This document shows, in pieces, positions 1 through 5,456 of a stretch of DNA of 5,705 nt. Under the pieces are notes generated by a model that worked only from the letters and a program-made list of their open reading frames with translations, made no database searches and was not told the origin of the DNA. The stretch spans positions 1-5,705 of the forward strand of contig JAHAIU010000190.1 of NCBI GenBank assembly GCA_018372555.1, written 5' to 3'. Origin of the DNA: Clostridium sp. Its GTDB lineage: Bacteria; Bacillota; Clostridia; Clostridiales; Clostridiaceae. Made by a program: the position numbers and the translations under genes. How positions within the stretch are numbered: position 1 is the stretch's first letter; every line of letters begins with the position of its first letter.

Positions 1-40
1 CGCTATAAATTTAATATCTATAGCGAGGCTGCATTTTTTT
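1..40 (+). terminator. Rho-independent terminator of an upstream gene, cut by the window edge
   Basis: A perfect 7-bp inverted repeat (CGCTATA at 1-7 and TATAGCG at 19-25) is followed by AGGCTGC and a run of seven T (34-40). The GC-rich 26-32 segment probably pairs with bases just left of the window, which would make a longer stem ending right at the T-run. The gene it would end lies outside the window. The hairpin and T-run are seen; the extension to the left is inferred. Confidence 0.65.
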
Positions 41-97
41 ACCTATTGTCAAGTGTTTTTTATTAAATTTTCTATATTTTCTTAAGTTGACGACATT

Positions 98-193
98 GCA
101 CGTACGGTTCTGTGAGAAGTTTGAGGTGAAAGTCCTCTTGCTTACTTGACTGAGAGGTCGGTAGACAAAATAATTGTCTACCTCCTACTCGAT
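98..193 (+). mobile_element. Group II intron 3'-end remnant (half of domain V plus two domain VI-like hairpins)
   Basis: The 3' strand of a group II intron domain V is recognisable (GCACGTACGGTTC, 98-110). It is followed by a domain VI-like helix with a bulged branch-point A (144) ending in TTGAC at 150, the usual AY intron end. The matching 5' strand of domain V (a GAGCCGTACGTG-like sequence) is absent upstream, and there is no reverse transcriptase ORF, so this is a dead 5'-truncated scar and not an active intron. Directly after the first domain VI comes a second hairpin of the same design (152-193). It has a GGTAGACAA/TTGTCTACC stem, an outer GAG-AGG/CCT-A-CTC helix with A187 bulged, and CTCGAT at the end. 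The true 3' boundary may therefore be 150 or 193. Family assignment rests on motif memory, not on a search. Confidence 0.7.
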
Positions 194-380
194 TAAATTT
201 TTTGTGGAATATATTAATAATGGATATTAAAAATAGACAATGAAAATATTGATTATGGCAGGAGAAATCTTTTTTTATGTGAATAAGTAACAAATATATC
301 ATGTATAATGTAAATATTAGGTAAGGAGAAATACAGAGTAACACAGTACAAAGTTCATTAAGAAAAATAAGAAAATACTA
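194..380. other. Intergenic stretch with no recognisable gene
   Basis: This AT-rich stretch lies between the intron scar and the antiterminator promoter. No open frame of useful length with a ribosome binding site was found on either strand. The long - strand frame crossing 72-344 is largely the complement of the intron RNA sequence and is not credible as a gene. A TATAAT hexamer occurs at 304-309, but no -35 element sits at the right distance, so it is not called a promoter. A GGAG-like sequence near 326-330 has no start codon after it. Confidence 0.6.
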
Positions 381-409
381 TTGAAATCTTTTTCAGAAAC
401 TGCTAGAAT
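381..409 (+). promoter_or_regulatory. Sigma-A type promoter of the antiterminator gene
   Basis: The -35 box TTGAAA (381-386) and -10 box TAGAAT (404-409) are separated by 17 bp. TGC immediately before the -10 gives an extended -10 motif. Transcription would start near 415-417, giving a leader of about 130 nt before the ATG at 547. The RAT-like hairpin lies about 35 nt into this leader, as expected for a BglG-type regulated leader. The boxes are seen; activity is inferred. Confidence 0.7.
382..395 (+). promoter_or_regulatory. Candidate cre (CcpA catabolite-repression site)
   Basis: TGAAATCTTTTTCA matches the cre consensus TGWAANCGNTNWCA at every specified position except the G of the central CG, which is T here. 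It overlaps the -35 box and spacer of the promoter, where CcpA binding would block RNA polymerase. Carbon catabolite repression is usual for PTS sugar loci in Firmicutes. The loss of the central CG weakens the call, because that dinucleotide is normally important. Confidence 0.5.
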
Positions 410-450
410 ATGAATGTGCACAAAAATTACCATTAAACAACAAATAATTT

Positions 451-477
451 GGATTGTAACTTCTAGGGAGGCATTAC
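451..477 (+). promoter_or_regulatory. RAT-like antiterminator hairpin (BglG/LicT target) in the leader
   Basis: The leader RNA contains GGATTGTAAC, nearly the conserved 5' half of RAT sites (GGATTGTTAC). It can fold as CTTC-TAGG-GAGG, the same 4-bp stem and tetraloop layout as known RATs, and GTAA (456-459) can also pair with TTAC (473-476) below it. AGGC follows the upper stem, as in RATs. A BglG-family protein bound here would hold the hairpin and prevent the overlapping terminator. The antiterminator encoded directly downstream is the natural ligand, so the gene probably controls itself. The match is to remembered LicT/SacT/BglG sites; the 3' half departs from the usual GCAAAACC. Confidence 0.65.
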
Positions 478-526
478 GTAAACTTGTTGAATTAAACTGC
501 TATGGGGCTTTATGAGAAGTTTTTTT
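458..526 (+). terminator. Leader terminator overlapping the RAT-like hairpin
   Basis: AACTTCT (458-464), inside the RAT-like hairpin, is complementary to AGAAGTT (515-521), which runs into seven T (520-526). Forming this stem would use bases needed for the antiterminator hairpin, the mutually exclusive arrangement typical of LicT-regulated leaders. The loop is long (about 50 nt) and its inner folding is unclear. A shorter alternative is AAACTT (480-485) with AAGTTT (517-522). The T-run and complementarity are seen; attenuation is inferred. Confidence 0.5.
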
Positions 527-546
527 ATTGGGAGGGGCAATAAAAA

Positions 547-1377
547 ATGAAAGTGATAAAAAAAATCAATAATAATGTAGCTGTTTGTCTAGATTCCAAT
601 AATTGTGAACTTATTGCATTTGGAAAGGGAATTGGTTTTCCAAAAATGCCTTATGATCTTCAAGATCTTTCTTTAATAGATAGAACATTCTATGATTTGG
701 ATTTTGGCATTATCTCTTTATTTAATGAAATTCCAGAACCTGTTATGCAAGTTGCTGTAGAAATAGTGGACAAAGCAAAAGTATATTTACAGATGAATTT
801 AAGTGATATGTTTGTATTTACTCTTGCAGATCATTTACATTTTGCAATTAAAAGATGTCAAGAAGGTATGATTATTGAAAATCCACTTATGTATGATCTG
901 CAACATCTATATGATAAGGAGATGGAACTAGCAAAATGGTCAATTCGTTTGGTTTATCGACGATTATTTATAAGGCTTCCCAGCGAAGAAGAAGCTAATT
1001 TAGCTATGCATTTTATTAATGCACAATCAATAGCTAAGAAAAATGATCAAGAATCAGACATAACAAGAATTATTGAAGATCTCACTTCTATTATAGAGAA
1101 AGAATTAGATTTATTGATTGATAGAGAAGACTTTAATTATGCTCGCTTTATCATGCATTTACAACATTTATTTAAAAGAAAAGATAAAAAAGTTGTAATA
1201 CAGACAAGTAATCTAAAGATGTTTAGTCAAATGAAAAAAGAATTTTTTGAAGTATATCAATGTGTTTTGAAAATTAAAGAGTATTTTGTAAAAACATTAA
1301 ATTGGCAGCTGAATGATGAAGAACTTCTTTATTTAATGCTGCATGTTAATCGATTTTATAGTCGTGAAGGCTTGTAA
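547..1377 (+). CDS. BglG/LicT-family PRD-containing transcriptional antiterminator
   Basis: This cytoplasmic RNA-binding antiterminator lets RNA polymerase pass a leader terminator when its cognate PTS sugar is present. The 276-residue length is standard. Residues 1-55 form the CAT RNA-binding domain, with the typical KxINNNVA start and GKGIGF segment. PRD1 spans about 65-170 and PRD2 about 172-276. The four histidines normally phosphorylated by HPr or the EIIB of the permease are all in place: H96 (LADH), H155 (AMHFINAQ), H204 (FIMHLQ) and H266 (YLMLHVNRF). The start is fixed by GGGAGGGG at 530-537, 9 nt ahead of the ATG. Its leader holds a RAT-like hairpin and terminator, so it is probably autoregulated, and the IIBCA permease downstream is its likely partner. 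The nearest named relatives are LicT and BglG; which sugar it answers to cannot be read from the sequence. Confidence 0.95.
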   Translation: MKVIKKINNNVAVCLDSNNCELIAFGKGIGFPKMPYDLQDLSLIDRTFYDLDFGIISLFNEIPEPVMQVAVEIVDKAKVYLQMNLSDMFVFTLADHLHFAIKRCQEGMIIENPLMYDLQHLYDKEMELAKWSIRLVYRRLFIRLPSEEEANLAMHFINAQSIAKKNDQESDITRIIEDLTSIIEKELDLLIDREDFNYARFIMHLQHLFKRKDKKVVIQTSNLKMFSQMKKEFFEVYQCVLKIKEYFVKTLNWQLNDEELLYLMLHVNRFYSREGL

Positions 1378-1391
1378 CCGCTAGTGGGCAT

Positions 1392-1437
1392 AACCTGATA
1401 GAATGAATTTGTAAAAGTTTCATTCTGTCAGGTTTTT
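1392..1437 (+). terminator. Strong Rho-independent terminator between antiterminator and PTS genes
   Basis: A 16-bp stem (1392-1407 with 1419-1434, one G-U wobble) with an 11-nt loop runs into TTTTT. It begins 14 nt after the antiterminator stop. No RAT-like sequence (GGATTGT) precedes it, so it does not look like an antiterminator target of the usual kind. It should cut expression of the permease relative to the regulator unless readthrough or an unseen promoter after 1437 supplies it. A near copy of this hairpin lies after the deacetylase gene (4203-4245). Confidence 0.85.
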
Positions 1438-1492
1438 GTTTTGGAAATAATTTAAAATGAATGATTTGTAAAAAGAAAGAGAGGAATAATTT
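1438..1492 (+). promoter_or_regulatory. Short PTS leader with ribosome binding site, no clear promoter
   Basis: AGAGG at 1480-1484 lies 8 nt before the ATG at 1493 and fixes the start of the permease. I looked for a promoter after the terminator. TTGGAA (1441-1446) could be a -35, but nothing resembling a -10 lies 16-18 bp downstream, and TAAAAT (1453-1458) has no -35. No cre or RAT was found here. Confidence 0.55.
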
Positions 1493-3355
1493 ATGGCTAA
1501 GTATGAACAACTTTGTAATGATATTTTAGAGCAAGTTGGTGGTAAAGAGAACATTTCCTTTGTTACGCATTGCATGACAAGACTTCGTATGAATGTGAAG
1601 GATCAAGGAAAAGTTAATCAGGAAAAACTCAAGAAAATAAAAGGAGTATTGGGATGTCAATTTTCTGGAGGACAATTTCAAGTCATAATCGGTCAGCAGG
1701 TTGATGAGGTTTATAATGATTTTATAAAAATAACAGGACTTCAAGCTCAAAATAAATCTTATGAACAATCAGATGACACAAAAGAAAAATTTTCTTGGAA
1801 AGGATGTCTTAATAAGTTTATAGATGCTGTTTCTGGATGCGTAACACCAATTTTACCTATTATTACGGCTACAGGTATTATTAAATTAATTGCTGCTTTA
1901 TTAGGAGAAAGTATGCTTAATATTCTTCCAGCAAATTCGGATTTTATGGTATTATTTAAGTTTGTAGGGAATGCTGGATTCTATTTCTTCCCAATATTTG
2001 TTGCTTGGGCAGCTTCAAAGAAATTTAATACATCAACACCAATGGCTTTGTTTCTGGGAGCAATTTTAATTCATCCAACTTTGATTGAGATGGTTACAAA
2101 TGGGACTAAATTTAGTGTTTATGGAATCCCAATGACTTTAGTGAATTATTCATCACAGTTTTTACCTAGTATTCTAATTGTTTGGGTAATGTCATATATA
2201 TACAAATTATTTGAAAAGATATCTCCTAAGTCATTGAAAATTATTTTAGTGCCAACATGTACAATGCTTGTTATGCTTCCTTTAGCCTTATGTATTGTAG
2301 GTCCTTTAGCTAATTTGCTTGGGCAAGGATTAGCATCATTCTTTACAGGATTATATTCTTCAGTTGGTCCATTAGCAATTGGTTTAATAGGAGCTTTGTG
2401 GTATTTCTTGGTAGCTACAGGTATGCATCAGGCTTTGATTGCTTTAGCTACGACTATGATTGCTAATATGGGTGCAGATAATATTATTTTAGTTGGATCA
2501 AAATCAGGTTCTTATGCTTTAATGGGTCTTGCGGTTGCATATTTAATTCGTTGTAAAAGAGAAGATAAAGCTATTGCAAGTGCAAATGCTGTGACTTTAC
2601 TTGTAGGTGGAATTAGTGAACCAACGATTTTCTCTATGTTACTTCGTTATAAAACTGCAATGATTGTGCAAGTCATTGCTGGGTTTGTAGGCGGTATTAT
2701 TAATGGAATATTCCATGTTAGTATTTATTTCTTTGGTGCAACAAATATTTTAACAGGTTTAGCCTTTGGTAAAGATATTGTATTAGGAATGATAGGATGC
2801 AGTGTTTCCTTTATTCTTGCTTTAGTTCTAGGGAGTGTTTTAGGTTTTGATGATTCAAAAAAATTAATAGGAAGGAAAAATAAAGAAAATTATGATTTAA
2901 AAGAAAAAAACACAATTTATTCTCCATTGACAGGAGAGGTTATTCCACTTTCAGAAGTCAATGATCTTGCATTTTCAAGTGGTAGTATGGGGGAAGGATG
3001 TGCAATCATTCCAGAAAATGGTCAAGTATCAGCTCCTTTTGATGGAACTGTAGTTGCTATTTTCCCAACAAAGCATGCGATTGGTTTAAAAAGTAATGAT
3101 GGTATTGAAATTTTAATTCATATTGGATTGGATACTGTTAATGATCAAGGAAAAGAATTTACTTCTAAAGTTAAAATGGGTGATACTATTGTTAGGGGAC
3201 AAATTTTAATTGAATTTAATATGCAGGCTTTAAAGGATAAAGGATATGATTTAACAACTCCAATTATTATTACTGAAGGTGGAAAAGTTAATGAATGTTC
3301 AGAAAATACAAAAATTCAATCAGGAAATATTCTTTTAAATTTGAAAGAAGGTTAA
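1493..3355 (+). CDS. PTS beta-glucoside-type permease, EIIBCA fusion
   Basis: This membrane permease of the glucose-glucoside PTS superfamily takes up a sugar and phosphorylates it using phosphate passed from HPr. Domains run B-C-A over 620 residues, the usual length for BglP-like proteins. EIIB is residues 1-90 with the phosphocysteine C27 in VTHCMTRLR. The EIIC membrane domain is about 105-455, with many hydrophobic helices and the signature GGISEPTIF (372-380, E376 in the sugar-binding motif). A charged linker leads to EIIA from about 475, with the paired histidines H528 (KHAIGL) and H543 (LIHIGLDTV), 15 residues apart as in EIIA-Glc, where the second is the phosphorylated one. All phosphotransfer residues are present, so it should be functional. 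It follows a BglG-type regulator, and ChbG begins 3 nt after its stop. Family level is secure; the substrate is not. Beta-glucosides are the default, while the deacetylase suggests an N-acetylated disaccharide. Confidence 0.95.
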   Translation: MAKYEQLCNDILEQVGGKENISFVTHCMTRLRMNVKDQGKVNQEKLKKIKGVLGCQFSGGQFQVIIGQQVDEVYNDFIKITGLQAQNKSYEQSDDTKEKFSWKGCLNKFIDAVSGCVTPILPIITATGIIKLIAALLGESMLNILPANSDFMVLFKFVGNAGFYFFPIFVAWAASKKFNTSTPMALFLGAILIHPTLIEMVTNGTKFSVYGIPMTLVNYSSQFLPSILIVWVMSYIYKLFEKISPKSLKIILVPTCTMLVMLPLALCIVGPLANLLGQGLASFFTGLYSSVGPLAIGLIGALWYFLVATGMHQALIALATTMIANMGADNIILVGSKSGSYALMGLAVAYLIRCKREDKAIASANAVTLLVGGISEPTIFSMLLRYKTAMIVQVIAGFVGGIINGIFHVSIYFFGATNILTGLAFGKDIVLGMIGCSVSFILALVLGSVLGFDDSKKLIGRKNKENYDLKEKNTIYSPLTGEVIPLSEVNDLAFSSGSMGEGCAIIPENGQVSAPFDGTVVAIFPTKHAIGLKSNDGIEILIHIGLDTVNDQGKEFTSKVKMGDTIVRGQILIEFNMQALKDKGYDLTTPIIITEGGKVNECSENTKIQSGNILLNLKEG

Positions 3356-3358
3356 TTT

Positions 3359-4123
3359 ATGAAACTTATTGTTAATGGCGATGATTTTGGTATTACACAT
3401 GCATGCAATTTAGCGATTATGGATTGTTTTTATCAAGGTGTAATGACTTCTGCATCTATGATGACAAATATGCCATATGCTAAAGAAGCGGCTAAACTTT
3501 GGAAGGAAAATCCACAACTTTCTGTAGGATTACACATCAATCTAACAGTAGGATATCCATTATGTAAAAATATAAAAACATTGGTTAAAGAAGATGGAAC
3601 TTTTAATAAACAGATTTTGAATGCAAAGCCTAGAGAGATTGATGAGGAAGAAATGCTTTTAGAATGTCAGGCTCAGATGAATAAATTTATTGAATTGACA
3701 GGGAAAACTCCTGATCATATTAATTCGCATCATGGAATTGAAGCTATACCTGGTGGAGCACAAATTCTGCAAAATTTGGCGGTTAAGTATGATTTGCCTA
3801 TTAGACAATTAACTCATGTGTCTAATCCTGAATCTATTGAATATATAACAAACTATGAAATTCCTTTAAAGCGTTTATCTGTAAAACCGCCCCAAAGTCC
3901 AAAGGAAATTATAGATTTGTTTACAAGTGAAGATCTACAATGTGATGGTTATTATGAATGGTTAGGACATCCTGGCTATGTAGATTGGAATTTGATGCAG
4001 TTGTCCAGTTTAACAACAGGACGTTGTGCAGACGCTAATTGTTTTTGTAGCCTAATAATTAAAGATTGGATAGAAGAAAATAATATTGAATTAATCAGTT
4101 ATCTTAATTTACCTAAAAAATAG
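3359..4123 (+). CDS. ChbG/YdjC-family carbohydrate deacetylase
   Basis: This is a cytoplasmic metal-dependent deacetylase whose studied member, ChbG, removes one acetyl group from chitobiose or its 6-phosphate. At 254 residues it is full length. The family motifs appear in order: LIVNGDDFG (D8, D9), TSASMMTNMP (30-39), VGLHINLT with H59, DHINSHHG with H124/H125, and near the C-terminus GHPGYVDW. The second Asp, H59 and one of H124/H125 correspond to the Asp-His-His metal site, so the active site looks intact. The start lies 3 nt after the permease stop, with GAAGG (near 3346-3351) as ribosome binding site inside the permease gene, so the two are translated from one transcript and probably act on the same sugar. 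In Firmicutes this family is commonly met beside disaccharide PTS genes. The gene name chbG is not assigned because the substrate here is unproven. Confidence 0.92.
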   Translation: MKLIVNGDDFGITHACNLAIMDCFYQGVMTSASMMTNMPYAKEAAKLWKENPQLSVGLHINLTVGYPLCKNIKTLVKEDGTFNKQILNAKPREIDEEEMLLECQAQMNKFIELTGKTPDHINSHHGIEAIPGGAQILQNLAVKYDLPIRQLTHVSNPESIEYITNYEIPLKRLSVKPPQSPKEIIDLFTSEDLQCDGYYEWLGHPGYVDWNLMQLSSLTTGRCADANCFCSLIIKDWIEENNIELISYLNLPKK

Positions 4124-4202
4124 TGGAACAGATAATAGATATCTTATGTAGCAAATCTTTATATATTGAATTATAGTATAGATGTAAAGTTTTAGATCAT
4201 AT

Positions 4203-4245
4203 AGCCTGATAGAATGAAATAAGAAATCATTTTGTCAGGTTTCCT
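4203..4245 (+). terminator. Rho-independent terminator after the deacetylase, copy of the 1392 hairpin
   Basis: A 13-bp stem (4205-4217 with 4227-4239, two G-U wobbles, plus weak outer pairs) with a 9-nt loop is followed by TTTCCTTTT. The 5' arm CCTGATAGAATGAA is identical to 1394-1407, and the 3' arm differs by one base from its counterpart there, a change that keeps pairing as G-U. It starts about 80 nt after the deacetylase stop and should end the permease-deacetylase transcript. Confidence 0.8.
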
Positions 4246-4313
4246 TTTAATACTGTATTTATTAATTATACATTAAATTGTTTTGTTTTTAAATATAAGA
4301 AAGGAAGTTTGAA

Positions 4314-5030
4314 ATGAAGGATAAAAAGTTTGAATATTTAGAATGTGAAAAACGATATGTGTTTTTTCTTTTGATGTTTGTAGGTGGTTTCTTGGGAGCT
4401 TTTACATATTCTGTTCGTGGTGGTGTTTTTTGCAATGCTCAAACAGCTAATTTTGTATTTATGGGAATGGCTATTGGAAATCAAGAGTGGTCAAAAGCAC
4501 TATATTATTTTGTACCAATGAGTGCGTATTTAGGAGGTACAATTCTTTCTGAGGCTATTCCTTCGCCAATAAAGAAACGAGAAATTATTCGATGGGATAC
4601 TCTATTAATTGGAATAGAAATGATAGTTATATTCATTCTAGGTCTTTTGCCAGAAACTGTACCTTTTCAAATAAGTCAAATTGCTATTAATATTATAATG
4701 TCTATGCAATACAATACTTTTCGTCAAGCAAGAGGAGTTCCAATGGCTACTACATTTTGTACAAACCATATTCGACAAGTTGGAGTACATTTATATAAGA
4801 CCATACATAATCATAATGACAAGAATTATCGTACTCGTTTCTTCATTCATTTAGGAATGCTATTAATGTTTGTAGTAGGAGCCATTGTTTCAACTATATC
4901 ATGTAAACTTTTATTAGGAAAAGCAATTTGGATCACTTTAATTCCATTGGGAATTTTATTTGTACAACTTTTAAAGGCTGATTTGGTTAATGAAAAGGAT
5001 TTTCTTCAGACAACTCCTAAAGGACATTAA
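4314..5030 (+). CDS. DUF1275 (YoaK-like) integral membrane protein
   Basis: This is a member of the DUF1275 membrane protein family, whose function is not established. The 238 residues fit the usual length. Hydrophobic segments lie at roughly 16-34, 62-82, 96-113, 118-132, 177-200 and 204-221, consistent with six membrane spans. The two family landmarks are GGVFCNAQTANFVFMG (36-51) and MQYNTFRQARGVP (131-143) followed by TTFCTNHIRQ (146-155). The usual TGN triplets read TAN and TNH here, so it is a divergent member. AAGGAAG at 4301-4307, 6 nt before the ATG, supports the start. It lies after the terminator of the sugar genes and before its own terminator, so it is probably a separate unit, though no clear promoter was found in 4246-4300. 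A link to the sugar pathway is not supported beyond adjacency. Confidence 0.85.
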   Translation: MKDKKFEYLECEKRYVFFLLMFVGGFLGAFTYSVRGGVFCNAQTANFVFMGMAIGNQEWSKALYYFVPMSAYLGGTILSEAIPSPIKKREIIRWDTLLIGIEMIVIFILGLLPETVPFQISQIAINIIMSMQYNTFRQARGVPMATTFCTNHIRQVGVHLYKTIHNHNDKNYRTRFFIHLGMLLMFVVGAIVSTISCKLLLGKAIWITLIPLGILFVQLLKADLVNEKDFLQTTPKGH

Positions 5031-5040
5031 TTTTCATAGA

Positions 5041-5071
5041 TAAATAGGGTTTGCTGAACAAACCCTATTTA
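5041..5071 (+). terminator. Rho-independent terminator of the DUF1275 gene
   Basis: A perfect 13-bp stem (5041-5053 with 5059-5071) containing AGGGTTTG/CAAACCCT, with a 5-nt CTGAA loop, starts 10 nt after the DUF1275 stop. The downstream tract is T-rich but broken (TTTAATTCATTTATTTTT). Most of that tract appears to belong to the IS remnant to the right. On the - strand the stem could also stop transcription coming from the IS side. Confidence 0.85.
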
Positions 5072-5177
5072 ATTCATTTATTTTTAATTTCAAAGCTTTA
5101 TCAATCCATATACTTAACTTTTTAATCTTCTTATATTTTAATATATCACGAAATTCATTTACCAAATCAAAGATAAT
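5072..5177 (-). pseudogene. ISL3-family transposase, C-terminal region fragment in another frame
   Basis: In a frame different from the N-terminal piece, 5177-5072 reads without stop as IIFDLVNEFRDIL, then KYKKIKKLSIWIDKALKLK and INELN. This resembles the late part of ISL3 transposases, where a LxxEFRxIL helix is followed by KLxxWIxxA and IxELxSF. The resemblance ends at the DUF1275 terminator hairpin, where the following residues no longer fit. The two pieces meet at about 5167-5180, so roughly the middle of the protein, including the catalytic core, has been deleted. It is recognised by pattern only; a protein alignment would settle it. Confidence 0.6.
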
Positions 5178-5385
5178 TTAAAATTATTTCTACTTTTTTA
5201 TTTTGAATAGGTAAATCTTGAAATGTTCTTTTATATTTAGAATGAACTTTATTTGAAAATTTCCCACAATAAGGACATTTACACTTATTACGATTAGAAA
5301 TAATATTTATATAAATAGTATCATCTATAATCTCATGTGAAAGATAATCTAAATTTTTCTCAAGTATTTTAATTAATATATCCAT
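5167..5385 (-). pseudogene. ISL3-family transposase, N-terminal fragment (zinc-finger part)
   Basis: These 72 residues match the start of ISL3 transposases, which are normally over 400 residues and carry a DDE catalytic core. A helical leader (1-29) precedes a CKCPYC zinc-finger start (C35, C37, C40) and the family hallmark VHSKYKRTFQDLPI (47-60), followed by KKVEIIL. The frame then meets TGA at 5169-5167, just after the point where the second zinc-binding Cys pair should come. There is no catalytic domain, so this is a dead fragment. No convincing ribosome binding site precedes the ATG at 5385. Confidence 0.85.
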
Positions 5386-5456
5386 AAAGTACCATTATGA
5401 TTAACAATAATTATAATAAATATATTAATGCATTTTAACTAACTTTGGAAAGAACC

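Larger units (their letters stand above)
5072..5456 (-). mobile_element. Internally deleted ISL3-family insertion sequence remnant
   Basis: Read on the - strand, this begins with GGTTCTTTCC (from 5456), which resembles the outer end of ISL3-family elements. An untranslated stretch of about 70 nt follows, then the N-terminal piece of an ISL3 transposase (5385-5167), then in a different frame a piece of its C-terminal region (5177-5072). About 385 bp remain of an element that is normally well over 1 kb. No matching inverted repeat was found at the 5072 side, so that end is lost as well. Transposase identity comes from protein motifs; the exact element ends are inferred. Confidence 0.7.

Noticed and set aside
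304..330. TATAAT hexamer followed by a GGAG sequence, suggesting a second promoter with a small gene
   Set aside because: No -35 box at 16-18 bp and no start codon with an open frame after the GGAG.
72..344. A 90-codon frame on the - strand
   Set aside because: Much of it (about 98-193) is the complement of group II intron RNA sequence, which often yields such spurious frames. The rest is AT-rich with poor coding character, and no ribosome binding site was found.
1378..1440. A second RAT/terminator switch ahead of the permease
   Set aside because: The hairpin is a plain long terminator; no GGATTGT-like RAT half or competing hairpin was found around it.
1526..1768. An 80-codon frame on the - strand
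   Set aside because: It lies wholly inside the EIIB-coding part of the permease gene, whose + strand product is certain. It is a shadow frame.
5041..5071. Perfect inverted repeat as an IS terminal inverted repeat
   Set aside because: It is a tight 13-bp stem with a 5-nt loop right after the DUF1275 stop, a terminator layout. It does not match the GGTTCTTT end at 5456.
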